The notes under the pieces are model-generated. The model saw only the letters and a list, made by a program, of their open reading frames with translations. It was not told where the DNA came from and ran no database searches. Below are positions 46,425 through 58,786 of a DNA stretch of 64,000 nt, piece by piece (position 1 is the first letter of the stretch; the number at the start of each line of letters is the position of its first letter). The position numbers were made by a program, and so were the translations under genes. Origin of the DNA: Spodoptera frugiperda. Taxonomy: Eukaryota; Arthropoda; Insecta; Lepidoptera; Noctuidae. Where the stretch lies: assembly GCF_023101765.2 (NCBI RefSeq), contig NC_064216.1, positions 6,885,545 to 6,949,544 on the forward strand, written 5' to 3'.

Positions 46425-49190
46425 TGTTAGTTAGTTTTACTCTCACACGTACTACTAAGTAGATCTGATAGAAATTTGTCACTGTATAGATTATAGTCTA
46501 GCTAGAGTAACACATTCAACACAGGCTACTTTTACTCCAAAAACGCGGGTGATGTCACAGGCAGAAGCATGTATGTAGTATAATTTTCCGAAATACAAAT
46601 TAACTTGTTAATAACGAACGTAATTTCACCTTAGCCCTTGACGGTGACACTGAGCTTCGTCGACGAAAATGTTCCAAAGTCCTTGTTGATTTATGTGAAA
46701 ACTTGGCTCATGTGCTTATACTACACGTATATTACGGCTTTAAAGAAGTGTTATTTATGTGAGCACAGAGATTGGCATGGTAACCTACGAGCAGTCGAAC
46801 GATTGCTATGTATTATGTATGAAATAAGGTAATTTCCAATAAGTCAAATTCAATACTTATTACAAAATGTCACGAATAATGATGAAGTACGATATTGTAA
46901 GTTATGACATAATTTTTGCGTCACATAGCATGCTTATTTCCGCAATTATCGTGAAAGAAAATCTATAATGAAAGTGTGTTATTGTTTTTGTTGTGAGGTA
47001 AACTAGTAACATTACGTTTTTGACTACAATATTATGTTAGAATAAAAAAGATTTAAACACTGTTGAAACGTTGTCTAGTAAAACTGTCGCGTCGTATCTG
47101 GAATACTTGCGTAGCGTAAGCTAATTTCAGAGCACAAATCTCCTGAGAGCATCGAACTCGATTTCCTCAAAACGAATGTTCGCTGGAGAATACGAAGCGA
47201 CAGATAAAACGTGGAATCGGAAAAACTGCTTATTTTATTACCACGTCGAACTGAAAGGCGGCCCGGATAGGCCCGAGGCCGGATTGGACCAACCTCAATT
47301 AGGGACTGAACATATACAATCCAGCCACACATTCTAATCAATAGCGGACCCGACTTATTAGTAGTTTGGACGAGTTATTGCCTTGAATAATCAGTACAAA
47401 TGTTCGTTTATTTCCAAATGTAGTGATATTGCCCAAATATCTATTTCAAGAATGGTAGAGGGTCCTTTGAAAGAAAAAACAATGGTATTATCATAATAAG
47501 AAGAAAAAAATAAACAATTCCACGTAGCAAGTGCACTTTGCATTAATTTAGAGTTCAATCACAAAACATTCCTTAGTAAAACGCTTAGAAATAGAGGGGT
47601 GAAATCATAGCTCAACTGAATAAAACATGAGCTTGTTCTAAACAATATCTTGCATTAAAATGTACGATAGTACCGTATTACTTAATTAAATGCACCTCGT
47701 CCAATGTTTTTGCTAAGCACCTGTTGTTGTTACGTAATATCTGTAAGTTAATAAGTCACCCGTTGCACCCCGGCCCCAGTAAGTTGCCGCCACAACTCCA
47801 CCGCAAGATATGCTGGAAGTGCTCCTTAATCTTACAGATGTTACAAGACTGACTACTGGAGCCAGCTGGCGATAAAACAAGATTCAATTACATTCAAGTT
47901 CACATTAGATAGAGATAGATATGTTGTTATTTTTTTCCTTTAATGGCAACTGAGTCTATGTTGTCGACTATACTGCCAAATAGATTATGTATTATTTATT
48001 ATTGCAAACGTAATTGAGATTGTAGTTAAGGATTGACAGCTAAAAAGATCCTTCTATAGTTCTAAAATTGAAGTTTTGATTTATTCCAGCGTAATTAAGA
48101 GATACATAATTGAAAAGAAAATCCCTAAATATTTCGGAACCTAAATTGCGTAAATAATGTACCAAAAAGGTTATTTTTTACTATGTTATGTTTAGTCATA
48201 TCCAGCAAATAATATAATCAGTGTCTGTGCGCATGTCTTGAACTAAGTTTGTATTACAAGCTTGAATATGCAGACAGCAGATGTTAGCAACACCGAATAT
48301 AAATTACTAACACGACCACAATCCGCTTTGCTTTACCTTCTCATTATAATTAATACACTCGTATGCAATACAGTCTCAATTCTGTGACGATAACATGGGA
48401 ATAGTTCATTGAATAATTTACTATGTATTTACAACTAAACATTTAGGTACTTTAAAATCATGAAAGTAATAATTTTTAATAGAAAAATTCGTGGAACAGA
48501 ATACAAAAAAATAGCTCACGTTATGAACCTTGAAAGATCTTCTTCTAGAGAATAGGAAACCTAAAATGAACTAGCAATAACTTTACAGGTCTTAATTGCT
48601 GTGAAAAAGTTCTCAAAACTCTACAAAGCGTATGATAACTGAGACCTAGGACCAGTACACCATAACTCCACGGCTATAAGAGCCCCTTCATATATGGAGT
48701 TTATGACGGCTTCGCAAAGTTACAGCGAACTTTTTAAATGAGAACTACAGTATGCGGCGGGAAATTTGAATTTTTTAGCAGTTACCTGCGCCTATAAATC
48801 AAGTGTAAAGTCGCCCTAAGCTCTTCGAGATAGCTTTCGGGAACATTTTAAAATGTAAATGACCCACGACTCCATATTTGTGGAGACGTCAAACGGTATT
48901 CTAGGTAATGCTATAGGTACCGTAGCTTGTCTATTTGTAAATATCGATGGAACCGAATAATAAAGTTGAGTCATTTTAATGAATAATCGATTTATTCGAT
49001 TATATACCTATTTTTGAAAGGTTATTGTTTGATTTAGCATTATTCTATCTAGAATAATAAGAATTGTGTTTAAAGATAATGGGAAACGAATGTATGGAGT
49101 TGAATCATTTTCAAATAATAGCTTTGTGATTGAATAATTAGTATTGAATTACTATATTTTAATTGTGACTTCAGATTAGATTAGATTTAG
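46425..49190. other. Intergenic, no gene seen
   Basis: AT-rich throughout with short chance frames only. No repeat copy was confidently identified. Confidence 0.3.
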
Positions 49191-49194
49191 ATTT

Positions 49195-49260
49195 CAGCCA
49201 TGATCGTCCCACTGCAGGGCACAGGCCTCCTCACCCTCCTTCCACTCCTCTCTGACGGAC
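49195..49260 (-). repeat. Fragment of a SINE 3' region (family C-like)
   Basis: 'CAGCCATGATCGTCCCACTG' and 'GGGCACAGGCCTCCTC' resemble, on the reverse strand, the end of the family C copies (AGGCCTTTGGTCAGCAGTGG). Confidence 0.45.
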
Positions 49261-49403
49261 GATGACGAGCTCAACATCTATGACAGGGATTGGCCGCAGA
49301 AAGCTTTAAATTGTAACTCTGCCTGTCAGAGGCGGATTATCCATAAGGCAAACTAGGCACGTGCCTAGGGGCGCGTAGTTACAAGGGGCGCGGGATCTCA
49401 GAA

Positions 49404-50857
49404 TCTATACATATAATAAAATCGTAGAAAAGTGCTGTCTGTACATTGAAAATAAAAATAAAAAAAATAGCAGGGGTTATTGTTATGTCGATGTCGAACC
49501 CAAAAATGTAATTAACTTTTTTTTTGTCTGTTTGTCTGTTTGTCTGTTTGTCTGTTTGTCTGTTCGTCTGTGCGCGCTAATCTCAGAAACGGCTGATCCG
49601 AGTTGGATGCGGTTTTCACGAATATATTGTGGGATGCTTAAATTTACATTTAGTGTTTGTTTCATGTCAATCGGTTCATAAATAAAAAAGTTATGTTAAA
49701 TTAAAGAATCACGTCGAACATTCTATGCTTATACCATTAATCTCCGCAACTATTTGACGGATTTGGTTGAAATTTGGTACAGATATAGTTTAGAACCTTA
49801 GAAAGGACATAGATATATTTTTATTTCAAAAATCAAAAAATAAAAATAAGAAATAAATTATTTATAAATAATTCTATGTCGATCGTTACACGACTTCGGT
49901 TCATGTTATTGTTTTAATTCATCGAAAAAAGTAAATAAATAGTAAAAAGGTATGAAAAAAATAATATCAATATAATAAAACATTTAGTACAAAGAAAATG
50001 CTCTAACGGAGTATAGATAATTCTATGTTGATCGTTACACGACTTCGGTTCATGTTATTGTTTTAATTCATCGAAAAAAAGTAAATAAATAGTAAAAAGG
50101 TATGAAAAAAATAATATCAATATAATTAAACTTTTAGTACAAAGAAAATGCCCGAACGGAGTATAAATAAAAAATCCAAGTTGTCTTTATCCTCGATAGA
50201 TGGCGTTGGGATCGAAATAGATCGCGCTATGGTTTCGTTACATTCATTTGGTTGGGTATCGGCCGAGCGCTTCGGTACTATCGTAGAAAAAGTGTATTAT
50301 CAGTCGTATGATTATTTGTCTGTAGTGGTCCTGCTGTTTCGTATATTCTAAATTGGTTTCGTTGTATTTGTCAATTAATAAGTTTATTTGTTGGGTTTTC
50401 CTGGTTTTTTGGTTAAACTATTTAACGTAGGTTTAGTTTGATATCGATTATCAGTAGTTACTGTAGTTAGTTTTTTTAATAAAATTGTAAGTCTAATTTA
50501 TAAATTAATTAGATTAGATTTAAGTCGTTTCTTTTAAATTATTTAGTTTAAGCTTGGTTATTATAGCATAGAGGATAGGTTGTAATATAGTTTCTTTTTT
50601 AATTGTTATAAATTCGTAATTCGTAGCTTTCTTTAGTTTTAAGTTAGTTTAAGTCCGTTTTTAAACATTTTTTTCAATGCCCTAAGTTCAACAGCAGTAG
50701 CTCAATAGAGGGATCTCCTTAATTATTATGGGCTTCGCCGTATTTGGGTCCAACAGATATTTATAAGATGTCATTGTCAGAGTTACTCAAAATGGAGAAA
50801 TAAAACTTCCACGCGAAGACCGACATCCGTGCGGACGGAGTCGCGGGCGGAAGCTAG
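49404..50857 (+). mobile_element. Non-autonomous Helitron-like element
   Basis: Starts TCTATACATATAATAAAATC, preceded by A, and ends GCGGGCGGAAGCTAG, followed by T. This fits Helitron rules (5' TC, 3' CTRR, insertion between A and T without duplication). It is 1,454 bp with no transposase. It contains an octamer TGTCTGTT run (about 49518-49572) and an internal tandem duplication. The 3' end type (GTCGCGGGCGGAAGCTAG) is very common in moths. A 3' hairpin could not be shown clearly. Confidence 0.6.
49868..50165 (+). repeat. 149-bp tandem duplication inside the Helitron-like element
   Basis: 49868-50016 and 50017-50165 are two adjacent copies, each starting ATAATTCTATGT and ending near CGGAGTATA. 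They differ by only a handful of bases, so the duplication is recent relative to the element. Confidence 0.9.
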
Positions 50858-50882
50858 TTATTAAATAAATAAAGACAATAAC

Positions 50883-51458
50883 ATCCCACAAAAACATTTC
50901 ATGTTAAATGTTGCCAAGACGAGACCATATAGCTCGCACTGTCAAAAAGTAATCAGATCCCGTGTAGAGCCAAGTTTCTAACCCTACATGCCCAGACCTA
51001 AATCGATAAGCCCTAATTTCACACTCAAGTTACGGGGAAATTCTACAGCCATAGCTCGTACTGCGTAGTTCGTAGCGCGTAGCAGAGTTTTTACGCTATA
51101 ATCTCGTAGGCGTGTAAACCTTGGACGTAACTGGCGAGTTGGCCGCACGGAAAGAGTTTAGAAGATTGAATAGACTTTTATACTTTTTTTAAGCTCAAGC
51201 CCATATGACGAATAGTCCAAGGTTTACACGCCTACGAGATTATAGCGTAAAAACTCTGCTACGCGCTACGAACTACGCAGTACGAGCTATGGCTGTAGAA
51301 TTTCCCCGTAACTTGAGTGTGAAATTAGGGCTTATCGATTTAGGTCTGGGCATGTAGGGTTAGAAACTTGGCTCTACACGGGATCTGATTACTTTTTGAC
51401 AGTGCGAGCTATATGGTCTCGTCTTGGCAACATTTAACATGAAATGTTTTTGTGGGAT
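50883..51458. repeat. 244-bp inverted repeat with 88-bp spacer, apparently perfect
   Basis: 50883-51126 and 51215-51458 are reverse complements of each other in every segment I compared. The outer edges are ATCCCACAAAAAC and GTTTTTGTGGGAT. Pairing breaks immediately outside (50882 with 51459) and at 51127 with 51214. No target duplication is visible at the outer edges. It lies inside the composite transposon, 25 bases after the Helitron end. Confidence 0.9.
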
Positions 51459-51799
51459 TTCATTTCTTTTTGTAGGTTGCTTATGATAGAAAGATAGAAA
51501 TATTCCGAAAATTTTTCATTCAACGAGACAACCGTCAACGACGTCTGCCCTCGCGCGTCTGCCCGCGTTCGGGTGCCGCGCTCGCTGACGGGCCGATTAT
51601 TTTTAGCTACCGCGCGGGGACGAGGGGGCAGGCGGCGGGCGTTGGCGCATACTATACTTACGATGCTTATGTTCAAAAGTATAGGTTTATTAATAAACAC
51701 TTATTACCGAAGTGAAGTGTAGTAATATTATTGATATCTAAGTACTTATGGGTAGGATAATGTTTTGATTTGATGAAAAGTTTGTGTTCTATGTACTTG

Positions 51800-52343
51800 T
51801 GTATAATTTTCAGATCTCAAGCAGGAAATAGGGAATTAAGTTTCCCTATTTCAGATTTTTACCCCTCCGCGGCCGCATTCAGACCTCTAGCGTCAAAAGT
51901 TGCGGAAGTCTCGAACAAACTTTCACCCCCTAGTTTAAGGGGTTGGGGGTAAAAGTTCCAAGTTTTAGGATTTTTTTGTTGTTTGGGTACTAATACTAGC
52001 TTACATACCAAATTTCAGTTTTCTAGGACTTCAGGAAGTACCTTAAGAATTTTGTTGATCATCAGTGAGTGAGTGAGTGAGTGAGTGAGTGAGTGAGTGA
52101 CGAAATCGGGGTATTTTAGATATCAATAAAATCTAAAGTATAAGAGCTATGCAATTGAAACTTTAGAGGTTTATTAAATCTACCACTGACATTATATCCT
52201 GAAAATTTTGTTTATCTGGTATAACCCAAACTCAAGTTATGAAGGTTCAAAAATACGACGAAGCGCTTCGAGAAAAGGTAGGTAGTGCCCTTGCGCTTGC
52301 GCTTCGCTTGGCTCTACCGTGGCACTACCGTGCCCCCAGATAT
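51800..52343 (+). repeat. Non-coding repeat with (GTGA)n tract
   Basis: AAATTTCAGTTTTCTAGGAC, then a nine-unit GTGA run (52065-52100), then CGAAATCGGGGTATTTTAGA. The layout resembles a familiar moth LINE 3' region, but the family is not certain. Confidence 0.5.
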
Positions 52344-52653
52344 CAACGATTAAGAATTAAATGCTGATCTGTAATAGATTATATTGCACAACACAAGCAT
52401 CGATATACTCGTATTATGCAATATTGCGCGTTTGTTGCATCGTTCTCGAGCGTCGGATGTTACTTTGCATGCAATAGATTCCGGAGATCCCTGCCGCCGG
52501 GGTAGAGGCGCGGCTAGCGCGGGGCGGCAACTAAGTTTTGTCGTCACGTCGCGTCGTCGTCAGTCAGTTACGCGCGCTTCGACGCTCCTATTGTTTACTT
52601 TCTCGCTGTGGTATTTGTGTGTATCAATTACCTTTTAGAGTATTTCTCAAAGA

Positions 52654-52695
52654 ATGAGTGAATTAAAAAAGAAACCTAGTGGTGCATCATATAAC
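52654..52695 (+). pseudogene. Possible N-terminal start of the outer hAT transposase
   Basis: ATGAGTGAATTAAAAAAGAA opens with MSELKKKPSGASY. It resembles the K-K-P-S-G-A-x-Y start of ZMYM-type hAT transposase proteins and stops resembling it after about 14 residues. An initiator-like TCAGTCAGT lies about 95 bases upstream after a GC-rich patch. The short length keeps confidence low. Confidence 0.3.
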
Positions 52696-52967
52696 CACTC
52701 AAACGTCCGGCCCGCGCGACCGTTTATCTCTCTAACGTCCAGCCGCGCACGGCATCCGAACCGCGCGCGACTCGCAAGTTCATCGTAACAAAAAACCTAT
52801 ATAGCTACTGAACCGTAATGCCTAGAATAAAGAAAAGAATACCAAAAAAAGATTGAAGAATACTGATCAATCTTAACGATTTTTTTAAATCTTTAGTTAA
52901 TCTTTAAAATACAATAAAACGGGTTAAACATGAAACACAGAAAAAAAACAGAATTATTTCTACCTTT

Positions 52968-53775
52968 TTAGAATATACGGAGACCATTGCCTGCAACAGA
53001 AAAAAGCCTTTCATATGGAACAGACGTTCCAACTATGCAAAAGTATTTGTTGGCAATCGGTGTTATTGAGCCGTACAAGGAATTTCTTTGCTGATACCAA
53101 TATGTGATAGGGTCTGACGTTTCGAAGTCGACGACAGGCTGTGTTAAATAATGTTTTAATTCATCTTGTAAACCGTCTCCTTGACTTTCTGATTGCAGCT
53201 GATTTCTTACCAACTTGTTGTGAAATTCCCAAATGTTAGATTCTTCTGCTTCCTTCATCTGGATTTCCAAATTTTTTTCTGGATTTTCATGATTTGTATT
53301 GTTCTCTAATTGTTGTTTTGAAGTTACAATCATATTATTAATTTTATTAATAACTCTGGAGCATGCTAATTTGTCAGAGAAATGAATTTTCTTGAACCTC
53401 GGATCCAGTAGTGTCGTGGTAGCTAAAACATGTACTTGTTCCACTGTACTGAATCTCTTACTTAATTCTTCCAATAATTATAATATAAATAATTTTTGGT
53501 TGCAGAGCCAACATCCGTTTCCGTCTTTATAGCACTATATGTTTTTATAAGACAGGATACTATTGGTATAATTTTGCTTGATGTTACAAATTTTTCTACA
53601 CATATTTCTTTTGTCACAGCTTCCATGGGTTTTAAAGTATTTATAAGATCTCTAATACCATCCAGTTGACTGGCGGTTAACATTGGCGGAGCTTTCGGGT
53701 GGTTAAGTAATATTGTAGCACGTAGATTTGATAACTTTACAAATCGAACTAAAATTCGACTGTGGCATCTGATCC
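52968..53775 (-). pseudogene. BED-type hAT transposase remnant, C-terminal half
   Basis: Two frames, 53812-53462 and 53474-52968, read as the C-terminal half of a BED-finger hAT transposase: APPMLTASQLDGI, LKPMEAVTKEI, KFVTSSKIIPIVSCL, then TLLDPRFKKIHF and the dimerisation motif GTSVPYERLFSVAGN. The frame changes near 53465-53474. The N-terminal BED finger and catalytic first half are absent. It is on minus, inside the composite element at 49327-54470, and non-functional. Confidence 0.8.
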
Positions 53776-54223
53776 TGAAAACTCTGGCAATTTCATGGTT
53801 TGGCAATGGCAACAGAATTGCTGAAAGTTTGCGCGGCTAATTTTACTTTCATAACCTGCTTTGTAAAGTTAACATGCTGATTTTTGAGACGGTTAGCTAA
53901 ATGAACACCTTCTCTTTCTTGCAATTCATTTAATTTTTCAATATACTGCCACGAAATGGTTCGACCCTCTGCATCTAATAATTCTTTTTTTGACCAAGTG
54001 TATTTCTAACTAATTTCAACATGTGCGCGGGGTCTGGAATTATAACAATCTCTTGTCCATTAACTTTGAAAAAGGGTGTGATATTTTCTGGTGACTCCAA
54101 ATTACAACCTAAAATCTTAGCCATAGCAAAATTTGCAGGGCACCCGTCAAATGTTAAGGATGCATCTATAATATTACATTCAATTAGCAAATTGATACAA
54201 TTATTTATTAAACAAATATACAA
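53775..54223 (-). pseudogene. P-element/THAP9-like transposase remnant
   Basis: 54223-53975 encodes LTFDGCPANFAMAKILGCNL, PFFKVNGQEIVIIPDPAHML and KLVRNTLG. This is the RNase H-like core of P-element and THAP9 transposases (DG..AN...LG and DP.HM.KL.RN). A shifted frame continues with SWQYIEKLNELQEREGVHLA and VKLAAQTFSNSVA, and another with KLPEFSGSDATVEF, both in the family's order. The THAP finger and the C-terminal part are missing. The matching sequence stops at about 53775, where hAT-like sequence of the same orientation begins. Confidence 0.75.
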
Positions 54224-54701
54224 AACTTATTTTGTTTCATTTATTAATAATAATAAATTATTTAAGCTTTTACACAATCTATATCTACAAGCATTAGCGT
54301 AAGTACAAGGGTCCTGGTCTACTAAAGTCTAGGGTTTGATGATACAACGTCATCGTAATTGCAAAAACAACTAGTTAAAATTTTTAGTATTAGGATGGCC
54401 ATTTATGGCTGGTACAGGGGCGCCGATAAAGTGATTGCCTAGAGCGCTCTGGACCTTTAATCCGCCACTGCTGCCTGTAAAAAAAAAACTGGTCTTTTAT
54501 CTACAGAAATTTTTTCTCTCAACATTTCTCTTGACAGAGTGGTGATAAGCCTGAATCTGTTGATGTAGCCCCCCTCACGCAGTTCTTCATTGAAGTTCAT
54601 CAAAAGTCACTGTTCCTAATTATTAAATTTCATATTCCTCAGTTTTAGGAAAGTACATAAAGACCTGAGTTTTCAAATGAAAATATCTGAACGATTTGAT
54701 T

Positions 54702-55360
54702 TTTTTAGGGTTCCGTAGCCAAATGGCAAAAAACGGAACCCTTATAGATTCGTCATGTCTGTCTGTCCGTCCGTCCGTCCGTCCGTCCGTCCGTATGTCA
54801 CAGCCATTTATTTCCGAAACTGTTGGGCCTACATAGTTGAAACTTTGTAAGATGGTGTATTTCGGTAACCGCTATTAGAATTTTGAATAAAAATTAATAA
54901 ATTTAAAAATTAAAGGGGGGCACTCCATACATGGAAATGATTAAAAAAAATTTTTTTTCAGCTTACATATCCGTGATGGGTGTCTATGGATAGGTATTTA
55001 AAAAAGACATTAAGGTTCCTAAAACCACTTTTCGTCAAAATCAATCGTTTGAAAGTTAGACGCTTCCAAAGTGGAAAAATGTGTGTCCCCCCCCTCTAAC
55101 TTTTAAAATAAGAGAGTGAGAAAACTGAAAAAAATATATGCTGTAGATTTTAATGGAAACTAACAACGAAAATTGGTTTGAACGAGATATCATTATTAGT
55201 TTTTAAGAAATAAAACATTTTCAAAAACCGCAAATATAACTTTGTCGTTCATACAAACACTATGTAAAACCAAGTTATTTTACAACTTTTATATTATGTC
55301 ATCTACTTGTTGTTACGGAACCCTTCATGAGCGAGTCCGACTCGCACTTGGCCGGTTTTT
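54702..55360 (-). repeat. Interspersed repeat F, copy 2 (inverted)
   Basis: The inverted counterpart of 8446-9106: TTTTTTTAGGGTTCCGTAGC, a CCGT run, CCGTGATGGGTGTCTATGGA, and the end GACTCGCACTTGGCCGGTTT. The two copies are very similar over the whole 660 bp. It begins about 230 bases after the composite transposon. Confidence 0.75.
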
Positions 55361-56573
55361 AATGCAAGTGTTTAGCAAAGTTCAGGGATTGATTTGGTAG
55401 GAAGTGCTGCACACATTAGATTTGACATCCAATTTTTACGTTACGTTATGAAAATAAGTATTTACATACCATAAACCATTTTACTGCAAAATATTAGGTA
55501 CCCAGCTATAGACACACTACTACGCTGCGTAAGAATTATGATTGCTTATAATTATGAAAAAACTTAAAGGATAAACATTAATAAAAATAAAAAATTACAA
55601 TCCTACTGACTCATGATAATATTCCCCTATATTATACTCTTTGTGATAATAAAACGAAAATGAATCTCAATACATATAACTAAAACTCAAGACGAAATAC
55701 TCACAGCGCCATCCAGTGGTGAATACCAAAAACGCTTCGACACTTTCATGAAACGAATTTCACAACTTTCAGTATCACGAAATGGACTTTCGGTTTAAAT
55801 ATGTAGCTAGTGCCTGAGTGGCGCCATCTCATGATTTTATTTGGAACTAAGAATGCTTGCGGTTGAGCAACGCATGGATAAGTTACGGTTTACAGTTTTC
55901 TTCGGTAAGCGTGTATGTATGAATAGTTCTAAATGTGCTCGATAGAGGACTGTTACCAGTAGAGAATTACTTATTTCAGTCAAAATTTTAATGTTTTTAT
56001 ATAAGGTAGAGTACAGTGGCAACATTTATGATTATGTAACTTTAACTTTTCACATATTAAGTTATCAGTTCTATATAAGCATAGAGTTTGGGAGTAAGCC
56101 CAATCGCCCGACCTAGGAGTCGAATCCATAATCTCTTCCTCGGTAGCTACGCACTTGTAAACTCTTGCTCGACAATAAATAACACTGGTAACCATTCAGG
56201 ACCAGCAAAGCAGTAATTTAAGTAATCTCTAGAAATACAAATTACATTATAAATACATACAAATTACAGAATTCAACTAGCAGTTCCATTAGAATAAAAA
56301 CCCATACAAATCAAAGTTTACACAGTTACTTTACAAACGTGCTCATCTCTAAACGCCTACCTTGACACAAATGTACCTTTATAAGTACCATATGTTATGT
56401 ATTACCTAACATGTACATTATTTACGTTTACGTCATCACTTGGACACAAGTTTACTAAATGCAAGCCTTGAGTGTAGAGTACCGTTAGTTCTCAAAAGGG
56501 CACTTGATTTAATTACGACTTTACGGCTATTCAGTGAGCAAATATTATTATAGGTCGATAAAAGTAGACTAGT
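55361..56573. other. Intergenic, no gene seen
   Basis: AT-rich. GCGCCATCCAGTGG (about 55709) and GTGGCGCCATCTC (about 55818) form a loose inverted pair about 110 bases apart that may bound a small transposon remnant. Confidence 0.35.
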
Positions 56574-56711
56574 GCCCGAATACTCAAACGCTAATCAATT
56601 TTAAGACGCTCTCAAATGTAGTACTGTCACTATCAAATGACATATAAAACGACAGTGATAGCACGATATTTAAGTACCACTTAAAATTGGGTAGCGTTTG
56701 AGTATTCGGGC
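56574..56711. repeat. MITE with about 32-bp terminal inverted repeats
   Basis: The left end GCCCGAATACTCAAACGCTA pairs with the right end TAGCGTTTGAGTATTCGGGC, with further pairing through AATTTTAAG. Total 138 bp. A partial relative of the left arm lies at about 24480-24510. Confidence 0.75.
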
Positions 56712-57885
56712 GTAGAACTCTTAGTGAAAAGGTTACAAAGGGTTGAAAAGAACCTGACTTGCTTCGAGAAAAGGATGTTATGGCCGCTTTTCTGCTCGAC
56801 AGGCGACTCGACAGACAAGCTATGTTACAGAGACAGAGATTTGTTTACAACACATGCTCAATATTCGCTATTTTTGTGCATCGGCGTGTAGGCAACTCGT
56901 ACTGTTAACCTGGGTACGTTACGTTTACGGAACCTACTACAGTGCTATTTGAAAAAATAAAATCTAAATCAATGATTCTGTTTTCATTACGAGTATGATA
57001 GTCCAAAAGTGTAGACCATATAGACATGCCAACCACGAATACGCGCAACGTTCAAAATAAGTATGATTTTTTTAAACAGAACCTATATAGGTTTTATCTT
57101 TCTCTGTCGCATAAAAAATGCATAAGAATTTAAAGATATAATCATAATTCACATTAAAATGCAGCGATGCAGCGTGACTGCGTGATACATTAATGTGTGC
57201 CACATCTAAAGTTGTCTACATCAGAGGGAGAGCTCGTTAATCACCGGAATCTGTAAATAGACCAAGTTTGGTGACGATCCACAGACTGACGGGCCGCCGA
57301 TCTAAATATCGTTAAAAATTAACCGACGCTATATTTACACTGACACTTCCTTGTGGCTCGCGAGATCTGCCTCGTAGCACGAGCTAAGGAAGGTAAATTA
57401 CATAATATTCACAAAATTCGTCTAAATCTTAACGCATTTCTAAATGCAAAAAAATGTTTTTGTCTCCTTTACTTATCTTGTTAAACCCATCTTCTTCAAA
57501 TTTTACGCACATGTAGGTAGTTGGACGTACGAAGAAAGATAATTGGCATAATTCACGCCGGCAAAGCTACGAAGCCAAACAAAAACGCAAGCTGTGTTTC
57601 TTCAAAGTATATACTTTATTTAGAAACATTTATACTAAAATTACTATTAAGTAATTATCGAGATAATTATAGTAATTATCTAAATTAAATACGCTATCAA
57701 AACATTCCTTGATATCGTTATTGACCGCGCGGCAATTACACTGACAATACGGCCATTGCCACAGAATGGCAGGGTAAAGTGTGGTCAAGGTAAAAGTCGC
57801 CGCAACGCTTCATTCATCGGAAATGTCAATCAGTCGCTCCGCCATCTTCTTTGTAAATAGATGGACATTATGGTACCTAGTCGCA
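56712..57885. other. Intergenic, no gene seen
   Basis: AT-rich with no supported exon. Confidence 0.3.
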
Positions 57886-58180
57886 GTATTACTTTACAAA
57901 AGTTAACTTTAGTCTTAGAGAGCGATGTAAGTTGGGTTATTGAGTTCTTGCAAAGAAACGTAAAAAAAATGAGTTTCCGATATTTCGGCACTGTTGCAAG
58001 GGTCATTTTTCTATTAATTTCTATGAGTTTCCTATATTTCGGCACTGTTGCACTGTGTTGATCACGGATGAACTGGAGTATATGGTGTGGACGGCAATAG
58101 TGCCAAAAATATCGGAATCTCATATAAATTAATAAACATTCTAAATATCCTGTTTCAAGTTCTAATGATATTGAATCATT
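57886..58180. repeat. Diverged MITE related to 42403-42555
   Basis: Two copies of a GAGTTTCC-ATATTTCGGCACTG core (about 57972 and 58024) followed by GATCACGGATGAACTGGAGT and an end TTTCAAGTTCTAATGATA. This matches the core and right end of the MITE at 42403-42555, with an internal duplication. Confidence 0.55.
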
Positions 58181-58786
58181 TCGCATACTTATTAGATCAG
58201 ATCTAAACGACATTTTTAATATAAAAATGTATGCACATAAACACTTCTGTGAGCGTCTTCTATGATATGTATATTTATGTCACAGAATTCTTAGCTACAA
58301 TTGTGCGTGTGGTAGAAGCTCGTATTATGGGACAAGATTAATTTATTTAAAAGGCTCATTAAGATATAACTGACATATTTATTAGGTATGTAAAAATGAT
58401 AAATGTTCAAACCTTTGACGTCTCTGAATTTAAGTATGTAGTACCATTAAACTACGAGCATGATGTTCTACTTTCAAGAGAAAATAATTGAATTAAGTGG
58501 GTGCCTGTAACTTCATAAATTCCAATTGAGGCGAGCGCTGAACATTTTTAATTGAACCTTATTACCTTACTCGTTGCATCGGCATATACGAATTTAAAGA
58601 GCTATTTAGTTCAATCAACGTGGTCTGTTCGCGCACACTGTCATTCAATTGACAATATTATTATACAAGTCCTACTTATATTAAAGGCTCATTACACGTC
58701 AGGGTGGCTAAAAAAGGTAAGAATTTAGGTTGTTTTGTTTAAGAGTCTCTTCCTCGTGTTTTCCCATCGATCTAGTAATCTAATGC

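Larger units (their letters stand above)
49327..54470. mobile_element. Composite DNA transposon (hAT-like) with nested insertions
   Basis: The ends are CAGAGGCGGATTA (49327-49339) and TAATCCGCCACTG (54458-54470), inverted with one mismatch. The flanks carry an exact 8-bp duplication CTGCCTGT (49319-49326 and 54471-54478). CAG..GGCGGAT ends with 8-bp duplications fit the hAT superfamily; P elements also make 8-bp duplications. The interior is a nest: a Helitron-like copy, a 244-bp inverted repeat, a GTGA microsatellite, a possible hAT N-terminal start on plus, and minus-strand transposase remains. It is not autonomous now. Confidence 0.8.

Noticed and set aside
8446..55360. The two inverted copies of repeat F as ends of one giant transposon
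   Set aside because: Each copy has its own complete pair of ends, and the family is interspersed; there is no target duplication joining them.
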